From NCBI GenBank assembly GCA_920105625.2, contig OV050030.1:423269240-423333239 (forward strand): a stretch of DNA of 64,000 bases, read 5' to 3'. Each line of letters starts with the position of its first letter. Position 1 is the first letter of the stretch. A program made the translations under genes and the position numbers. Below the pieces are notes generated by a model, which was not told where the DNA came from, ran no database searches, and saw nothing but the letters and a program-made list of their open reading frames with translations. Source of the DNA: Clusia tigrina. Its lineage: Eukaryota; Arthropoda; Insecta; Diptera; Clusiidae. Positions 63,121 through 64,000 of the stretch are shown here, piece after piece.

Positions 63121-64000
63121 ATGTACCGTCCAAGATACGCCAGTACCAGCACCAAGACTTACGCGATATGCAACAAAGTAAAAAAGGAGGCCGATATTAA
63201 GGCGAATAATATAATTTCAGAGCCGAAAATCTTAATAATCGGTGCTGGGGCGGCCGGTATTGCTTGCGCTGCGAAGCTGCTAGAACACGGTTTCCACGAT
63301 ATCTCCATATTAGAGGGCGAGGATCGAATTGGTGGGCGCATCCACAGCGTACGCGCCGGAGATAATGTGCTCGATATAGGCGCCCAATGGTGCCACGGTG
63401 AGCAGGGAAACGCCGTCTATGAATTGGTGAAGGATCGGAAATTACTGGAGTCATCTGGTGAAATATACGTTAATTTCGAATGCATACGCTCGAATGGGGA
63501 AGTGGTGCCGAAGACAGTTGGGCAGCGGCTGAAGAACTTAATCGCTGACGTGTTTTTAAATAGACAGCAATTCCTGGATATGTATGTTGGATCGCTCGGT
63601 GCACTCTTGGATATGCAGTATAATCAGGCTTTAAATAGTCCCGAATTCAAAGATATTGATCACACCATAGCGAAAGAGTTCTTTACCAATGTGAAAAAAA
63701 TCGAAAGCAGTGAGACTGCAATTGGATTGGATGAGGTATCAGCGAAGGGTATGCAAAGTTATTGGGTATGTGAGGGCGACTACATGCTCAACTGGAAGGA
63801 CAAGGGCTACGTAGAGTTTTTACGCATATTAATGAAGAGCGATGAAACCGACAATGATCTCGGCATATTGAGTTCTTACATATCGTTCAATTTGACGGCG
63901 AGGCAAATTCTCTGGGACTGTGAAGATGGCAAGGTCGAAGTTCTGTGCGAGAATGTGATGAACCGCTTCAAAGCCGATCACGTGATAGTAACAGTCTCGC
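63121..64000 (+). CDS. Second polyamine oxidase paralogue, 5' part (cut by window end)
   Basis: The frame from ATG at 63121 stays open to the window edge (293 codons). After about 38 residues it matches the first gene: ILIIGAGAAGIACAAKLLEH, RIGGRIHSV, IGAQWCHGE, IRSNGEVVPKTVGQRLK, YWVCEGDYMLNWKDKGYVEF, ADHVIVTVS. Identity to the first copy is a little over half by eye, so the duplication is old. An in-frame TAG lies two codons before the ATG, so this is the furthest upstream start. The 38-residue extension is Lys/Thr/Ser-rich and absent from the first copy. Alternatively ATTTCAG at about 63214-63220 could be a splice acceptor and the extension would be intronic. The C-terminus and any targeting signal lie outside the window. 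Confidence 0.88.
   Translation, partial: MYRPRYASTSTKTYAICNKVKKEADIKANNIISEPKILIIGAGAAGIACAAKLLEHGFHDISILEGEDRIGGRIHSVRAGDNVLDIGAQWCHGEQGNAVYELVKDRKLLESSGEIYVNFECIRSNGEVVPKTVGQRLKNLIADVFLNRQQFLDMYVGSLGALLDMQYNQALNSPEFKDIDHTIAKEFFTNVKKIESSETAIGLDEVSAKGMQSYWVCEGDYMLNWKDKGYVEFLRILMKSDETDNDLGILSSYISFNLTARQILWDCEDGKVEVLCENVMNRFKADHVIVTVS

Overview
The window is animal nuclear DNA and fits a higher fly (Diptera), most likely a tephritid fruit fly. The reasons are short GT-AG introns of 58-81 bp, a NOT1 protein and an alkaline phosphatase of insect type, AT-rich intergenic DNA, a tRNA-derived SINE, and many decayed LINE fragments whose reverse transcriptase is followed by RNase H and a Cys-rich tail. 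The species assignment is inference. There are no bacterial features such as operons or CRISPR arrays.

Layout. 1-12 kb has no convincing host gene. It holds nested LINE fragments (2.7-4.9 kb), a SINE (5.4 kb), a twin-palindrome/TATA site (7.36 kb) and a 34-bp minisatellite (7.56-8.03 kb). 12.1-15.8 kb (+) is a complete three-exon secreted alkaline phosphatase gene with two SINEs of opposite orientation in intron 1. 16-34 kb is a repeat-dominated stretch: tandem duplications, an inverted repeat pair, five LINE fragments (two of them antiparallel copies of one family) and a MITE-like hairpin. 34.8-53 kb (-) is the Not1 gene, scaffold of the CCR4-NOT deadenylase. I rebuilt it as 11 coding exons giving 2,524 residues, with a 62-residue polyglutamine run, a roughly 290-bp TA microsatellite in one intron and a 6.25-kb first intron. 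53-59 kb is intergenic with one SINE. 59.1-64 kb (+) carries two tandem flavin amine oxidase (polyamine oxidase family) genes. The first is complete and ends in the peroxisomal signal SRL. The second runs off the window.

The three gene families are functionally unrelated: phosphomonoester hydrolysis outside the cell, mRNA deadenylation and silencing, and polyamine catabolism. I see no sign that they work as one system. The main novelty lies in repeat biology: an RTE-like LINE nested in another LINE with exact target-site duplications, a SINE family with a reconstructable tRNA head and a similar AAT tail, a higher-order 34-bp minisatellite, and the polyQ expansion in Not1. I did not find an undescribed multi-gene system.
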